From Balanoglossus misakiensis (taxonomy: Eukaryota; Hemichordata): a DNA stretch of 64,000 nt. The translations under genes were made by a program, and so were the position numbers. Positions 25,827 through 35,427 of this stretch are shown one piece after another. The notes beneath the pieces are model-generated. The model was not told the origin of the DNA, made no database searches, and saw nothing but the letters and a program-made list of their open reading frames with translations. Each line of letters begins with the position of its first letter. The first letter of the stretch is position 1. The stretch lies in NCBI GenBank assembly GCA_040954595.2, contig CM082576.2, positions 2,666,001 through 2,730,000 of the forward strand. Direction: 5' to 3'.

Positions 25827-26256
25827 TGAGGAAACTGCTTTCTCTCAAATCTTTTATTACTTAGAATTGGTTCTACCTGGAAGATTCACGACATTTTACC
25901 TACAGAATGTTTTTAAAAACAACTACAGCCAAAATCAATATTCTAATCAGATTAGCTTAAAGTTTTTGCTGGACTCCAGCATGTAATTACACGTGACACA
26001 CTTCCGATGCGCAAGTTTTGGTGAATATTATGGAAAATTATGAGGAAACTGTTTTCTCTGAAAAAGATTCATTACTAGAATTGGTTCTACCTGGAAGATT
26101 CACTACATTTTACCTATAGAATGTTTTTAAAAACAATTTACAGCTAAAATCAATATTCTAATACAATTATATAGCTTTAAGTTTTTGCTGTATTCCAGCA
26201 TGTATTTACATGTGACACAGTTCTGGTATGCAAGGTTCGGAGAAAATTATCAGCCG
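25827..26256. repeat. Tandem duplication, unit about 214 bp
   Basis: Copy 1 at 25827-26040 and copy 2 at 26041-26256 share long identical blocks, such as GAATTGGTTCTACCTGGAAG and GAATGTTTTTAAAAACAA, with scattered substitutions and small indels. No coding content, no terminal inverted repeats. Confidence 0.9.
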
Positions 26257-27210
26257 CAAAGCTCATGCTGCTTTTGTAATTTCAAATATGCCACTTGTGT
26301 AATATATACAACTGTCTGTGACAGAGAAGAAAAGAAAAAAGTGTTGGATTTTTTAAAGGAAACAGCTGGTCATTTAAGGGCAGTGCACGCTTCCTTGTAG
26401 AATGTGTCAACTGTTGGGAGTGTCACATTTTTGTCAGAGTTTCGCTACGCATGTACTTGTAATAAAAATTTAAAACAAATTTCTGAAATGTAGAATATTT
26501 ATGAAATATTGATGTAGATAATACATGGATATATTTTAGATTGTTTGTGACTATTATAAAAGCAAAGTGATACAGCTGACCAGTACTGCCATATATGCGT
26601 AAATTTCCCTTCTGTCACACGGCTATATATGTGGACATTTTATTTTCGTGAACAGCAATGCCAGATTTGAACACATTAAATGCTAGCAATCTGGTAGCCC
26701 AAAACATATTTCATCAAGGATCGATTCCCATTTTGATGGATATGAAATTTTAAAATCCACGAACAGTCTGCAAATCAGCTGTTTCTGAGCGTTCTCTCTG
26801 TCCAACCCAGGCCAAGCGCCACTTTCCATTAACTGAGACACTGGGTGTATCAAACTGTATCAAAGATGACACTAGTAATCCTATTAACATTAATTACATC
26901 TGGAAACAGTTGCGATGAATATACTCACAGAAAATGAAAATCTGTCAATCGTTTCTCATATCATCTGCACTTTCCCTCCAAAAACAGACGTCGTGCCCTT
27001 CAGAGTGTTCCAACAGTTACTTACACCACAATGCACCATAGACATGTACATTGTATACCCACAAGCCTTTGTAATCAGTATACACCATTAACAATTCATG
27101 AAAACCGGCGTCAGGCGTCGTATCGCCAAGCTACAATAATTTTTTTTCTTGACCCGACTGGCACAAAACTTGATTCAGCCCACAATATGAAACAAGAGCA
27201 AGGGACTTAC

Positions 27211-27330
27211 CTATTATGACCAAAAGACACTTCAGGAAAATCAGAAACCCACAGGAAAGGATAACCACGCTACAAAAATTGACACCAAAATATACACTCT
27301 GCTTGTCTACGTACCGGCAGCGCAACACAT
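27211..27330 (-). promoter_or_regulatory. Candidate non-coding first exon and promoter (minus strand)
   Basis: Minus-strand CATATATAG (TATA-like, within 27357-27366) follows the palindromic E-box CCACGTGG at 27376-27383. About 30 bases downstream a transcript could begin near 27330 and reach the strong donor ATAG|GTAAGT at 27211. Only a short upstream ORF is present. It would splice to the acceptor at 16336 as 5'UTR of the KASH gene. Transcription start and splicing are inferred. Confidence 0.35.
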
Positions 27331-27366
27331 ATTGACCTTATTGTCAACTACCGAATCTATATATGG

Positions 27367-29739
27367 ATTAAGTGGCCACGTGGTCACGCAGCGCAATGAC
27401 ATCATCTCTAAAGCTCATGAATATTAAAGGTTCAAGTGCCTTTCTGAAGCAACTGATATCGAACAGCCTTCATTTCCCCTCTAATCCTATTTGTTACGCG
27501 AAGTCCTACGTTTCAAATTTCAGCTTGTTGTTTTTCAGCGCAAACTGCTAATAATTTTTAAATTTATATACCACAAGCAGTGTTATGTCAGTTTTATGAT
27601 CTTGGCGGAATGAACTGTACGGCGTATTCTATCAGCTGAGCTGGAATTATTTTATGAAAGCAGGGCACACTGAGTGTGGGGCTGGATTTTCTATAAATTC
27701 ATCCACAGAACAAAGACGTCTGGTGTAAACACAACCATCCTGTGCTTCCTCATGTGTCTTTGTAGCATAGTAAAAAAAAAGTCAACAGAAAGGCAAATAG
27801 AACATGCAGACATTAAAAATCCATCTTATGCACTGTGCATTGCATTCTGATTTCTAAACTAGTATTAAGAAAACAGATCTTATTCATTCCCACTTTATTA
27901 CTAGTACAGCAGGAAATAGACTTTACTGTTATGGAGAGCATATGCCTCGTCTGTTCACATCTTGTAGAAACCCTTCCATTAATGTAATGACTCTCTGTAA
28001 CTTAGCCCTTGGGTATTGGTTGAATATAACTTAATAAGGGCCATTAGGAAGATAGAAAGTGGTTTCAAATGTCAACATAATCATTGCAATGAGGCTTAAA
28101 TTATTGCTCAAAATAAATTCAGGCATGTTTTACACGTACATCATAACAGTCTTGATATGTGAATGTTTGATTTCTTGCATTTTAATTTGTCTCTTCCACT
28201 CAGTTTATCAACATATCCATTATATTCATTAAGGGTTTTCTTGTAAATTATACAGTTATAAAAATAATTGTAGTGTACTTCTGACTTCAATTAGTTTTCT
28301 TTCTGGAAAATTTGTTTTTCATCATGTGAATTTTATCATACACTATACGTACCTCATCAAAAGTTAATTTAAATGAACTTTCATGTGCAATGAACAATAT
28401 CAAATTTATATTAAACATATCTGCAGCCTATCCACTTTAACTGTCCTGACGACCGAAAGTATTTAAATTGGCTTTTAATCCATTAAACTTCGATATGCAT
28501 GTAGAAAGCATTCAGGAAGCTATAAATAAACTGGTGCCTTTCCAGGGCAATAGATGAGATAGCATTTGACAAGTGTTTCAGTGCCTGTGTAAGACTAGTA
28601 ATAGTACATTAGTAGTTCATACCACACACAAGTGCCACGCATAACAATGAGCCAGAGTCCGCCTTTTTCGTAAAACAATGAGAAGTCTGGCCACAACTGA
28701 ACAAGTGCTAGTCCCTCAAGGCTAACTGTATCATGCTGTTGACAACTACACCACATAATGTACCCATGAGAAACCTGCAGCCAGACACACAAAAAAGAAC
28801 CCAATTTGCATCTGATCATACAAATGTAGCTGCCAGGTCTAAAACCAGACACCCTGATTACATCATCCGAGGCCATCACTGGATGACCAGTGCCATGTGA
28901 GGACGCAGTCACGTGGAGGACGATGTCCAGATGTCCGGACGACCCAACAATGACCCAACGGAAGGAAAGGCCAACAATGACGCTGATATCAACAGGACAC
29001 GCAGTATCCAGTTACATAAAATACCAGGAATACTGTCAGGAGGCCGATCAATGGGGGATTTTTATGTCACACTGTATTGTACCAACCTGCATTATTTAAT
29101 CATGTTGTACAAACACAGTTCCTCAAAAGCCCCTTCAAACTCACTCAAAAATTAACCTCTGTTCACATTTACCCTATGCTTTTCACCCTATTTCCCTCTG
29201 TAGAGTCTCAACTTTACCATAGGAAACAATGGGTTCACATCAATCCATGGTGGTGAAATGATTCAATCTATAAAATGGCAAAATTTTCAGGCAATGCATA
29301 CAACGTAGCAGGCCAAACTGTGAGAGCCCTATATGTTAGTGTTACAAATCACACAAACAAATTTAATTTGGTCAAATTTGGCAGGAAATACATGGAAGGA
29401 TATAGCAACTGATGCTATAAATGACAAAGTGTGAATATAAACAAGGACATTGGAAAACACCTTACACTTGAGGTAAATAATGTATACCGGTAGTTCAAAT
29501 TTCAAAGTAAAAATGTACTGAAGAAGTCAGAATTCAGTTTGCTACTGCCAATCATCTGTGACTGTCTTTCCTTAATTGTTTCTTGTATCTTTATTTGGTT
29601 TTTTTGAGGTCAGGTTAACTTGGCAAGTTCTCCATAGAAGGATAGAAGTTCTGGCAGCTTGTGGGGGCTTTTTTTATTGATCGATGGATATCTTGTCTAT
29701 AGAGGGCGCTATATTACTGGTTGGTTTCAAAATGCTTGC
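27367..29739. other. Non-coding spacer
   Basis: No supported exon on either strand. One TACCGGTA palindrome at 29485-29492; otherwise AT-rich unique sequence. Confidence 0.4.
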
Positions 29740-30210
29740 ATGTTTTCAGAACTACGTCTTCGCCCGCCAAGGCCTTTGCTCTCCAAAAATAGGGAGACAT
29801 GTCGAGCTAACGACCCTTGCGAGCGGACGTTGTGGCGAGAGTGTCCGGCTACGGCTACAGTCGCCTGTTTTCTTGATGGTCACTCTCGGCCTAGCTGCAA
29901 TCGGGTAGTGCTGATCCACACCGAGCATGATGCAGCACACGCTGTATCATTGCAGCTACACTCGGCGATCGGCTGTGTTAATGACAAAGCAACAGTCGAC
30001 CCGGTGTTCGGCCGCGGAGAGTGACCAGGCAGAAAAGAAGCGACTGTACAGTAGGACGGTGAATGAAACAATGAATGAGTAGTAGCTTTCAATACGCATG
30101 TCTCTCGTAGAGTCCCGTGACTCGTGTGCGAATCTCAGTGAATGGACCGTTGCACTTCAGCTCGGGGTAAAGCCTAAGTGACGCGCGAGGGCCAATGCCG
30201 AAATTCTGCA
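29740..30210. promoter_or_regulatory. Locally GC- and CpG-rich block
   Basis: The base composition changes sharply: CG dinucleotides are frequent here and scarce on both sides. Open frames of up to 121 codons occur on both strands but show no family similarity. The block lies just downstream of the candidate 30.4 kb first exon and may be promoter-associated. Confidence 0.35.
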
Positions 30211-30370
30211 ACCCGCAATTTTCTTTCATAGATCCACCTCTTTTAATCACCTTAATTTCAAACAAAAGTACCAGGAGAAGTTGTGAACCAGATCGCGGCC
30301 GTGAAAGTCAAACGATCGCAAAACAAAAGCTGGGGGAGTAAGGCTTACCTGTTTAATTGATATTACTTAC

Positions 30371-30504
30371 CTACGATCCGATCGATATGTGAATGATCAA
30401 TCGCTTCCAGTTGTAATATTATTATACGGTTAGGTCTTCTTTGTTGGCGATCAGCTGATCATGTTCAACAGAAAATCATGACTACTAGCTGAAACAACTT
30501 TATA
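30371..30504 (-). promoter_or_regulatory. Candidate distal first exon and TATA box (minus strand)
   Basis: Minus-strand TATAAAG at 30498-30504 is followed by about 100 bases ending in a near-ideal donor, GTAG|GTAAGT, with the exon end at 30371. A second possible donor (AACAG|GTAAGC) lies about 20 bases further on. A 12-bp palindrome GATCAGCTGATC sits at 30449-30460. This could be another first exon of the KASH gene. Confidence 0.35.
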
Positions 30505-30870
30505 CAGTATACCGCGATTTTTGAACGCCAACGATAACTCGATTATGTAATTGTAATGTTTATCGTAGATAAAGTGGACAAATAGAATGACACGTTTTGC
30601 CACAGAGGGCGTGATACGACATCAATATATCCATTCAATATCCAACGGTCTTGCTGTTTTTCTTCCAGAAGTATGTCTTTTGGCGAAATTTTACTGTATA
30701 CCGCGATTTTTAAACGCCAACGTTCTGTATGCCTCGATCACGTAATATTTATCGTAGATAAAGTGAACGAATGGCAAGACATATTTGCCACAGAGGGCGT
30801 GCTACGACTCTCATTTGTGTCCATCCATCCATATCCATGATCTTGGTCTTGTTGGTTTCTTACCACGACA
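30503..30870. repeat. Tandem duplication, unit about 189 bp, in putative promoter
   Basis: Copies start at 30503 and 30692 and both contain TATACCGCGATTTTT, AACGCCAACG, TTATCGTAGATAAAGTG and GCCACAGAGGGCGTG. They are diverged by substitutions and small indels. The duplication overlaps the TATA-like box of the candidate minus-strand first exon. Confidence 0.9.
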
Positions 30871-30894
30871 CCCCAAATTATTTTCACGTATGAT

Positions 30895-30916
30895 TCACTC
30901 ACTCACTCACTTACTC

Positions 30917-30952
<36 letters not shown>

Positions 30953-31010
30953 GCTTACTTACTTACTTTAATACTTACTTACTTACTTACTTAGGCCTAC
31001 TTACTTACTC
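30895..31010. repeat. (CTTA)n / (CTCA)n microsatellite
   Basis: About 115 bases of ACTC then ACTT tetranucleotide units with a few interruptions. Confidence 0.97.
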
Positions 31011-31144
31011 ACAATAGTCATGGTTGCACAACAATTGTGAAGATTCAGTTAACATAATGTAACGTGACCAATCAAATCTTTTGGGAAGACGAGCCACCAA
31101 TTCTGCGCCGAGCGTGTTGCGTCCATGACCTCCGAGTCGTCATC

Positions 31145-31301
31145 GATGTCACGTGACATCAGTGTGGATAATCTACGAACTTATCTCTTTTTATTGGTTG
31201 TTAATATTTACCAAAATTAATCAGAGGTGTGGAATTGATAAAAAAGGGTATTCCACACTGTAAACCATCACTAAATTTGAAAATCTTCACAAATTCTAAA
31301 G
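31145..31301 (+). promoter_or_regulatory. Candidate promoter and 5'UTR exon of the Met/Gln-rich gene
   Basis: A perfect 16-bp palindrome centred on TCACGTGA (31145-31160) and an inverted CCAAT box (ATTGGT, about 31194) precede a weak TATA-like GATAAAA at about 31237. The donor AAAG|GTAGGTG follows, with the exon end at 31301. This would splice over about 1.28 kb to the acceptor directly before the ATG at 32585. Transcription start is inferred. Confidence 0.35.
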
Positions 31302-32584
31302 GTAGGTGAAACTTTAAATAATAGTTTGTAGTATAAAATAATCAGATTTTCAGATCATGACTTTTTAACGTACGTTTGCGATATGTGAGATCTGATCTTT
31401 TCGTCGGGCACGGGTGTTGCCGTGTCTGACCTATATATTCCATATTTAATTTGCTCAAAGTTCAAAACAAGCCGAAACATTTGTGATGAAATGTGCCCAT
31501 TTTTTTATCGTTTACAAACTACTCATTCAAGTTGTACCAGAAAAAAGGTCGAGTATCATAACTACAACCCGCGGTTTAGGTTTCACGAGTTGTAAACGAG
31601 TTCGTGCGACTGCAATATAACCAATGAATAAAGGAATACAGTTCTTACTTTTTACTGAATGATGGTACATTTTTCGGCCCGAGGCTTGTAAACCTTCAAT
31701 CATATTTTGATTTTGAAATGTTAATTGTCAGATATTTTTGGTGAGAATGTTTTTTTTCTGTGATTTTGTTATCCATCGCAGCCAGATAACGGTTCCTTTT
31801 TTGAACGGAGACGCCATTTTCTCTTGATGTATAGGTTTTTATTTTTAGATGGGCCCCGTTTCAAAATTTAACAGATTGGTTAACATGTTATAGATAATTC
31901 GTTATTTGATCGGACGGTGTGCGGTCTGAAATCATGACTTCATGAATTCTTCTGTCCAGCGTAAACGCCGGCAAACTGTAAACTATAGTGTCTGAATGGG
32001 CGACGAATATGACAGCAAACCGAAAGAAAACACCCCTCATTCCCCTAGTGTTGTGTGGACACTCTGTGCATCACGTTATTCTGATAACATGGTCAATGAA
32101 ATGTCGTTTCCCAGGCCTGGTCATTTCTCATGTCTGAAGAGATTCAGAGTCAGACATTTTGGAATGTCAAAGACCATCCCACCAAGCGATCTTGTGTGTT
32201 CCATAGTCCGATTACTGAATAACACGGAATGTTTAAGAACTGATGAAGAAAACCATTACACGCAAGCTGGTGGTGATGATGATGATGACGAGTTTGAAAA
32301 TTGTCTTTTTAAATTGTCATATTTGTCAACATTCACGTCAAATGTTAAATGATACACAAAGTATAAAAAAAGTTATGTGTGCACATGTTTCAGGTGGTAT
32401 AAGGCACTTTTTGTAGTTTAAGTATGTGACTTGAACAACGACTCTGGCGCAGAAAATCATAAGCTCCCGTGTTTCCATCACAGTTAACACAAAAAGGCAC
32501 AACGGAAATAAGATAATTTTCGTGGGTTTGTGTTCAATTTGCGATTACACCACTGGTCTAATTTTGCCTCTGTTGTTTCAACAG
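31302..32584 (+). other. Probable 5' intron of the Met/Gln-rich gene
   Basis: Ends in a pyrimidine-rich tract and TTTCAACAG directly before ATG. It contains a 118-codon open frame (31996-32352) with a run of Asp but no recognised domain; I treat that frame as chance. Confidence 0.4.
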
Positions 32585-33289
32585 ATGTCGCAACAAAATC
32601 AACCTGGGATGGATCAGCAAGGTGGGACTGGTCAGACTCCGGGGATGGTACCGGGTCAGACAGCAGTGCCGTCTGCACCTGCTCTAGGAACGACGATGTC
32701 AGGTCAGATGCCAGGGACATCAGTCCCTATGTCACAGGCTTTAGGAACGACGGCAACGGGTCAGATGCCGGGGACATCAGTCCCTATGACACAGGCTCTA
32801 GGAACGACGGTACCAGGTCAGATGCCAAGCCAGCCTGGGCAGGCTTACCAGTATCCCGGCATGGTGCCAGGTCAGACACCGGGAATGGTCCCGGGTCAGA
32901 TGCCGACCCAGATGCCCATGCCGCAACAGGGCCAAGGCGCATCCATGCCCCTGGGACTCCAACAACAGAACCAGGCCATGATGATGCAGATGATGATGAT
33001 GCAACGGATGGCTATGATGCAGCAAATGCAGGCGGCCGGCATGGGAATGCCGCAACAGGGAGGGGTGCCAATGGGCGGAATGCCCCAGGGAGGAATGCAG
33101 CAAGGTGGAATGCCCCAGGGAGGAATGCAGCAAGGTGGAATGCCACAAATGCAGATGCACCAGCAGCAAATGCCCCAGCAGCAAATGGCGCCCTCAGGTG
33201 GAACATCGACAGGTGGACAGGACCAGATGGAAGCGACAGCCGTGCCCCTGGGAAAGACTGGCGGGACATCTTCAATTAAGAAGAAGTAA
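32585..33289 (+). CDS. Methionine/glutamine-rich low-complexity repeat protein, family unknown
   Basis: 234 codons starting MSQQNQPGMDQQ and ending SSIKKK. About one residue in six is Met (39 of 234), with the rest mostly Gln, Gly, Pro and Thr. Order: near-identical 21-residue tandem units containing GQMPGTSVPM and QALGTT (about 32697-32832); repeated PGMVPGQ; a Met/Gln block (MMMQMMMMQRMAMMQQM); repeated GGMPQGGMQQ (about 33076-33150); a basic tail. No signal peptide, membrane segment or globular domain. The ATG abuts a good acceptor (CAACAG|ATG), and the open frame extending upstream is intronic. AATAAA at 33459-33464 followed by a GT-rich stretch gives a plausible 3' end. Function is unknown; composition resembles prion-like or condensate-forming segments. 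Codon-level repeats with synonymous changes support a translated gene. Confidence 0.7.
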   Translation: MSQQNQPGMDQQGGTGQTPGMVPGQTAVPSAPALGTTMSGQMPGTSVPMSQALGTTATGQMPGTSVPMTQALGTTVPGQMPSQPGQAYQYPGMVPGQTPGMVPGQMPTQMPMPQQGQGASMPLGLQQQNQAMMMQMMMMQRMAMMQQMQAAGMGMPQQGGVPMGGMPQGGMQQGGMPQGGMQQGGMPQMQMHQQQMPQQQMAPSGGTSTGGQDQMEATAVPLGKTGGTSSIKKK

Positions 33290-33458
33290 TTTAAGGCTTT
33301 AGATTTGCCAGTCTTCAGAAAACTTAAATGCTTCACAAAAGGGGGCTATCTTGAAGTTGAAATTGTTGGACGACGTTTAAACATTTTACGCAACAGTATC
33401 TGTTTCAGTTGCTTTTCTTATGTTAGTTTAAATCTAAGATATTTCTTGTCCTCGCTTG

Positions 33459-33464
33459 AATAAA
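33459..33464 (+). terminator. Poly(A) signal of the Met/Gln-rich gene
   Basis: AATAAA about 170 bases after the TAA stop, with a T/G-rich stretch (GTCGTTTTGTG) just beyond. Confidence 0.6.
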
Positions 33465-33484
33465 AAGTCGTTTTGTGCAAGAAT

Positions 33485-35226
33485 TATATGGACAAGATTC
33501 TGTCTATGGTCGTTCACCCCAAATGCAATTCATGACTAACCCGGTACAAGTGTCTAGAAACCTACTCTGGTCGATAAAACAATACAACACAAGTAGGCTA
33601 AACTTTACTAAAACCTCTAAATTCAAAATCCTTAAATCAATCCATTTTACGTCTTGAAAACTGAAAGTTGATCTCTGTTTGAAAATGGGACAAAAACTGA
33701 CTTCGAAAGCGACATTGATGGGTCCCATGTTCACACACTGGAGATAAAATGTCGTGCCGTACCAATATCTGTGTGTCTGTCTGTTGGTCAATTTACATTT
33801 TCACACACTTTCAGAACACGGGAGCACCCATCAAAGCCATACTTGTAATCATAGTCATCGTCTTCGATTTAATAAAAAAAAAGTTTTTAAAGAAGTGAAA
33901 TACAATCATGGACAAGGCAAATTTCTCATTTCACACGTTCCACCACGACACAAAAAAAATCAACACAACATCGTCAACAACATATCAGGAGTCAACACGC
34001 CTAACATTAGTGTTTTAATGTTAAATATGGCAAACAGTAAAAAATAAACAATACTTAACATTCTTATAGGAATAAAATCCTTCAATCAGTCCATTAAATA
34101 AATAAAGTATCCGATTAAAGGAAAATGCCCCTTTGTATCATGGACATTTTCATTTTTGATGAGGGTGCATTGTTATTGCGAACACTTGCATGTACTCTTT
34201 TTGATGACAAGGTATTGCAGGACAAATTTATTCACCTACAGGATTGCAGGTGTATATCTGCGGAGACTTGTACTCGAAGAAAATACTTAGTACCCCCCCC
34301 CCCAAAAAAAAAGCAACCCCACCAAACAAACACAAACAACAAAAACCAAAACATGGTGAAATAACCAGCGTCAAATTTAGGACAAAGCCAACTTCACCTA
34401 TATGTACAAAGCCTCTTAAATGTAAGTTTAAGGAACCAGTTGCGTTTCAGATAGACAAACATTCTGGAGATTTATGTCAGTGTGCGCATATTTGATACAT
34501 GACGTCGCCTCTGTTATCTTTTTTGTGCACTCTGTGATTTTTGGGCCATGTGGTTTTACAGCCGCGTAGCTGCGTTTCCAATGGCCGTAAATGATATTGA
34601 AGTCATGTGACGCTCCTTAAATGGCAAGTTTCAAAATACTGAGGTCATCCCGTACAAGATAAGAATATTCAATAATACGACGTCTGACGTCATCTCATGT
34701 AAATGTTCGTAGCAACAGAAGATTTTTGTCCCATGACTATCGTCCTTGTTTAAAAACAAACAGATAGAAAAGCGGATCTAGTAAATACTCGTATGTTTTT
34801 CATTTTGTTGTTTGAATCACATATCACCCTTTGTCTATATAGCCGTTTTTGTTTGAACCAAATTCCTGTATAGGCCCTCCAGGGTCAATGGGTACTGGGT
34901 GCTGTATTATAAAGTAACCAATGTTTAACAAATTCAGTCATATACTACGGCAAGACTTTGGTTTTAACCAGTCCAAAAGCATGAGGCAGGTCTGGATGTA
35001 TAAATTAATAAAATGCTGTGTTTTTTGCTTCTACGGCGTTGTATAACCAATCAGGGTTTGGTCGGACATACAGAGTTCCGCCATATTCTTTTTTACCTTC
35101 ACGGCTTGAGGTCCAGCACCTGTTCACATTATGTCCGGCTGTGTGGTCAAGTCTACATTTACAGCGGTACACAACAATTACACCGTCTGTGAATTCATGG
35201 TGAATATGACAGAAACGAGTCATTTT
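33485..35226. other. Spacer; includes 3' flank of Fuseless-like gene A
   Basis: No exon recognised. It holds a C/A-rich simple tract (34293-34352) and a perfect CRE octamer TGACGTCA at 34685-34692. The part next to 35227 should be the 3'UTR of the minus-strand gene, but its poly(A) site is not clear. Confidence 0.4.
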
Positions 35227-35427
35227 TTAGACTTCGCTTGGCACACTGTTACTGACAACGCCGTTTGGGACATTTTCGTTTTCGTCCTCTCTGTCGTCAC
35301 TCCCAACGCCAACATCTCTGGTGGCGACAAAGTCCTCGGGATCATAGATGACCACTTCACCGTCTATCTGTACGTGTGCGCGTTGCCTCGCCTCCAGTTC
35401 AGCCTCCGCTTCTACAAGTTTTTGGTT
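35227..35427 (-). CDS. Fuseless-like gene A exon 2 (acidic C-terminal tail)
   Basis: 66 codons and TAA after an excellent acceptor (TTTTTTCTTCTTTACAG|), phase 0. It begins NQKLVEAEAELEARQRA, probably helical, and ends with an Asp/Glu-rich stretch. Confidence 0.8.
   Translation of the reverse strand, partial: NQKLVEAEAELEARQRAHVQIDGEVVIYDPEDFVATRDVGVGSDDREDENENVPNGVVSNSVPSEV

Larger units (their letters stand above)
16336..27210. other. Long spacer, probably first intron of the KASH gene
   Basis: No coding exon recognised on either strand. It holds simple repeats: a poly-C run at 17654-17668, (GA)n at 22345-22364, and CAACA units at 25521-25542. It also holds one TACCGGTA palindrome at 17943-17950 and the 214-bp tandem duplication listed separately. 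Assignment as intron rests on the acceptor before coding exon 1 and the two strong donors at 27.2 and 30.4 kb. Confidence 0.4.

Noticed and set aside
29659-30024. Overlapping open frames on both strands in the CpG-rich block
   Set aside because: Both strands are open because stop codons are rare in locally GC-rich DNA; neither translation resembles a protein family.
31996-32352. 118-codon + strand frame starting MGDEYDSKPKEN
   Set aside because: No family, no splice or poly(A) context; lies in the probable intron of the Met-rich gene.
32530-33336. Long open frames in the other frames and on the minus strand over the Met/Gln-rich gene
   Set aside because: They are shadows of a repetitive low-complexity coding sequence. 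Only the Met/Gln frame starts right after a good acceptor, ends before a poly(A) signal and shows repeats at the protein level.
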